A stretch of 5,266 nt of DNA from CANKHA01 sp034668785 (GTDB taxonomy: Bacteria > Pseudomonadota > Alphaproteobacteria > Rhizobiales > Xanthobacteraceae): NCBI GenBank assembly GCA_034668785.1, contig JAXDOS010000268.1, positions 1 to 5,266 on the forward strand, written 5' to 3'. The notes under the pieces were generated by a model. The model made no database searches. It saw only the letters and a program-made list of their open reading frames with translations, and had not been told where the DNA came from. The stretch's first letter is position 1; each line of letters begins with the position of its first letter. Position numbers and translations under genes: made by a program. Shown here one piece after another: positions 4,373 to 5,266 of the stretch.

Positions 4373-5236
4373 TCGCGACTCGGGCGCGGCCTCGCGGCGC
4401 TGATCGGAGATGTCGGCACGGAAACGCAATCGTCGGAACGGACGCGCAACCAGCGCCGCGTGCCGATCGAATTCTTGCGGCCGAATCCGCGCAATCCGCG
4501 TCGCATCTTTTCCGACCCCGAGATCGAAGAGCTTGCCGCGTCCATTCGCGAACGCGGCGTTATCCAGCCGGTCATCGCGCGCGCCGTGCGCGGCACGACC
4601 GACGCCTACGAGATCATCGCCGGCGAGCGGCGCTGGCGTGCCTCGCAGCGCGCCGGCTTGCATGACGTTCCCGTCGTTATTGTTGAAGCCACCGACGCCG
4701 AGGCGCTCGAGCTTGCAATCATCGAGAATGTGCAGCGCACCGATCTCAATCCGATCGAAGAGGCGATGGGCTATCAGGCGCTGATCGACGAATTCAATTA
4801 CGGCCAGGAGGAGATGGCGAAGATCGTCGGCAAGAGCCGCTCGCATATATCCAATGCGCTGCGGCTTTTGAAGCTCTCCGAGCCGATCAAACAATACGTG
4901 CATGCCGGCAAGCTCACGGCCGGCCATGCGCGCATGCTGATCGGTCAGCCGAACGCGGAAGAATTGGCGGAGGACATCGTCACTCGTGGACTGAACGTGC
5001 GCCAGGTCGAAGCCATGGCGCGCAAGGACGGCCGCGAGCAGGTGAGGGAGGTCAAGCGCACCGGACAGCTCGGCAAGGATGCCGATACCGAGGCGCTGGA
5101 GAATCGATTGACCAACGCCCTCGGGCTCTTGGTCAGCATCGAGCATCGCCCCAACGGCGGCGGCGTGCTGCAGGTCCGCTATCGAACGCTGGAACAACTC
5201 GACGACGTGGTGCGGCGGCTGGAGCGCGGCGGGTAG
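4355..5236 (+). CDS. parB: Chromosome-partitioning protein ParB (Spo0J family), CTP-dependent parS-binding clamp
   Basis: ParB binds parS, hydrolyses CTP, slides along flanking DNA and activates the ParA ATPase. From the ATG at 4355 it has 293 residues, the same as Caulobacter ParB. In order: the ParA-stimulating N-terminal peptide SRLGRGLAALIG (7-18); the CTP-binding domain with GVIQPVIAR (68-76), GERRWRA (90-96) and ENVQRTDLNPIEEA (124-137); a parS-reading helix-turn-helix around YGQEEMAKIVGKSRSHISN (149-167); and a C-terminal dimerisation segment (about 243-293). The start is set by AGGAG at 4342-4346; an upstream GTG (4328) would give 302 residues. A perfect 10-bp tandem repeat spans the start codon. 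The 119-nt gap after parA holds a repeat element, so parB may be partly uncoupled from parA, but I see no clear promoter. Its binding sites in this window are the parS in rsmG and probably the variant before mnmG. Confidence 0.96.
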   Translation: MADDGRSRLGRGLAALIGDVGTETQSSERTRNQRRVPIEFLRPNPRNPRRIFSDPEIEELAASIRERGVIQPVIARAVRGTTDAYEIIAGERRWRASQRAGLHDVPVVIVEATDAEALELAIIENVQRTDLNPIEEAMGYQALIDEFNYGQEEMAKIVGKSRSHISNALRLLKLSEPIKQYVHAGKLTAGHARMLIGQPNAEELAEDIVTRGLNVRQVEAMARKDGREQVREVKRTGQLGKDADTEALENRLTNALGLLVSIEHRPNGGGVLQVRYRTLEQLDDVVRRLERGG

Positions 5237-5266
5237 ATTGTTGCGCACAGCCGCTTTGGAGCGACA

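Noticed and set aside
4340..5248. Long open frame on the minus strand opposite parB, with similar frames opposite mnmG (1315-2373) and parA (3366-4013)
   Set aside because: These mirror strong conserved genes on the + strand, show no recognisable domains and are typical antisense open frames of GC-rich coding DNA.
5237..5266. Start of a further gene after parB
   Set aside because: The last 30 nt contain no start codon with a supported reading frame and no terminator; holA often follows in related genomes, but nothing here shows it.

Overview
The window is a stretch of alphaproteobacterial chromosome, most likely from the order Hyphomicrobiales (Rhizobiales). The gene order mnmE - mnmG - rsmG - parA - parB, all on the + strand, is the conserved origin-proximal cluster of that group. 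The proteins read like their alphaproteobacterial family members. A dispersed palindromic repeat between parA and parB is of a kind I associate with Bradyrhizobium-like genomes. Composition is GC-rich except for one short AT-rich patch in mnmE. I cannot name the species.

Layout: 1-704 is the 3' end of mnmE, cut off by the window edge. It carries an unusual low-complexity stretch between the G3 and G4 motifs of its GTPase domain. The 70-nt gap to mnmG holds two perfect palindromes, the second a variant of the centromere site parS. mnmG (775-2637) overlaps rsmG (2634-3299) by 4 nt. The 5' end of rsmG contains a perfect canonical parS site, and its middle contains a perfect DnaA-box 9-mer. parA (3330-4208) follows after 30 nt. 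A 119-nt gap mostly filled by a long imperfect inverted repeat separates it from parB, whose best start is at 4355. The last 30 nt (5237-5266) show no gene. No gene-free stretch exceeds 300 nt.

Together: MnmE and MnmG form the complex that modifies the wobble uridine U34 of certain tRNAs. RsmG methylates 16S rRNA. ParA, ParB and parS make a complete chromosome-segregation system, with the centromere written into rsmG codons next to the genes for the proteins that act on it.

The genes are well-known housekeeping genes and I see no new multi-gene system. The least explained parts are the repeat-bearing insertion in MnmE, the paired palindromes before mnmG, and the repeat element splitting parA from parB.
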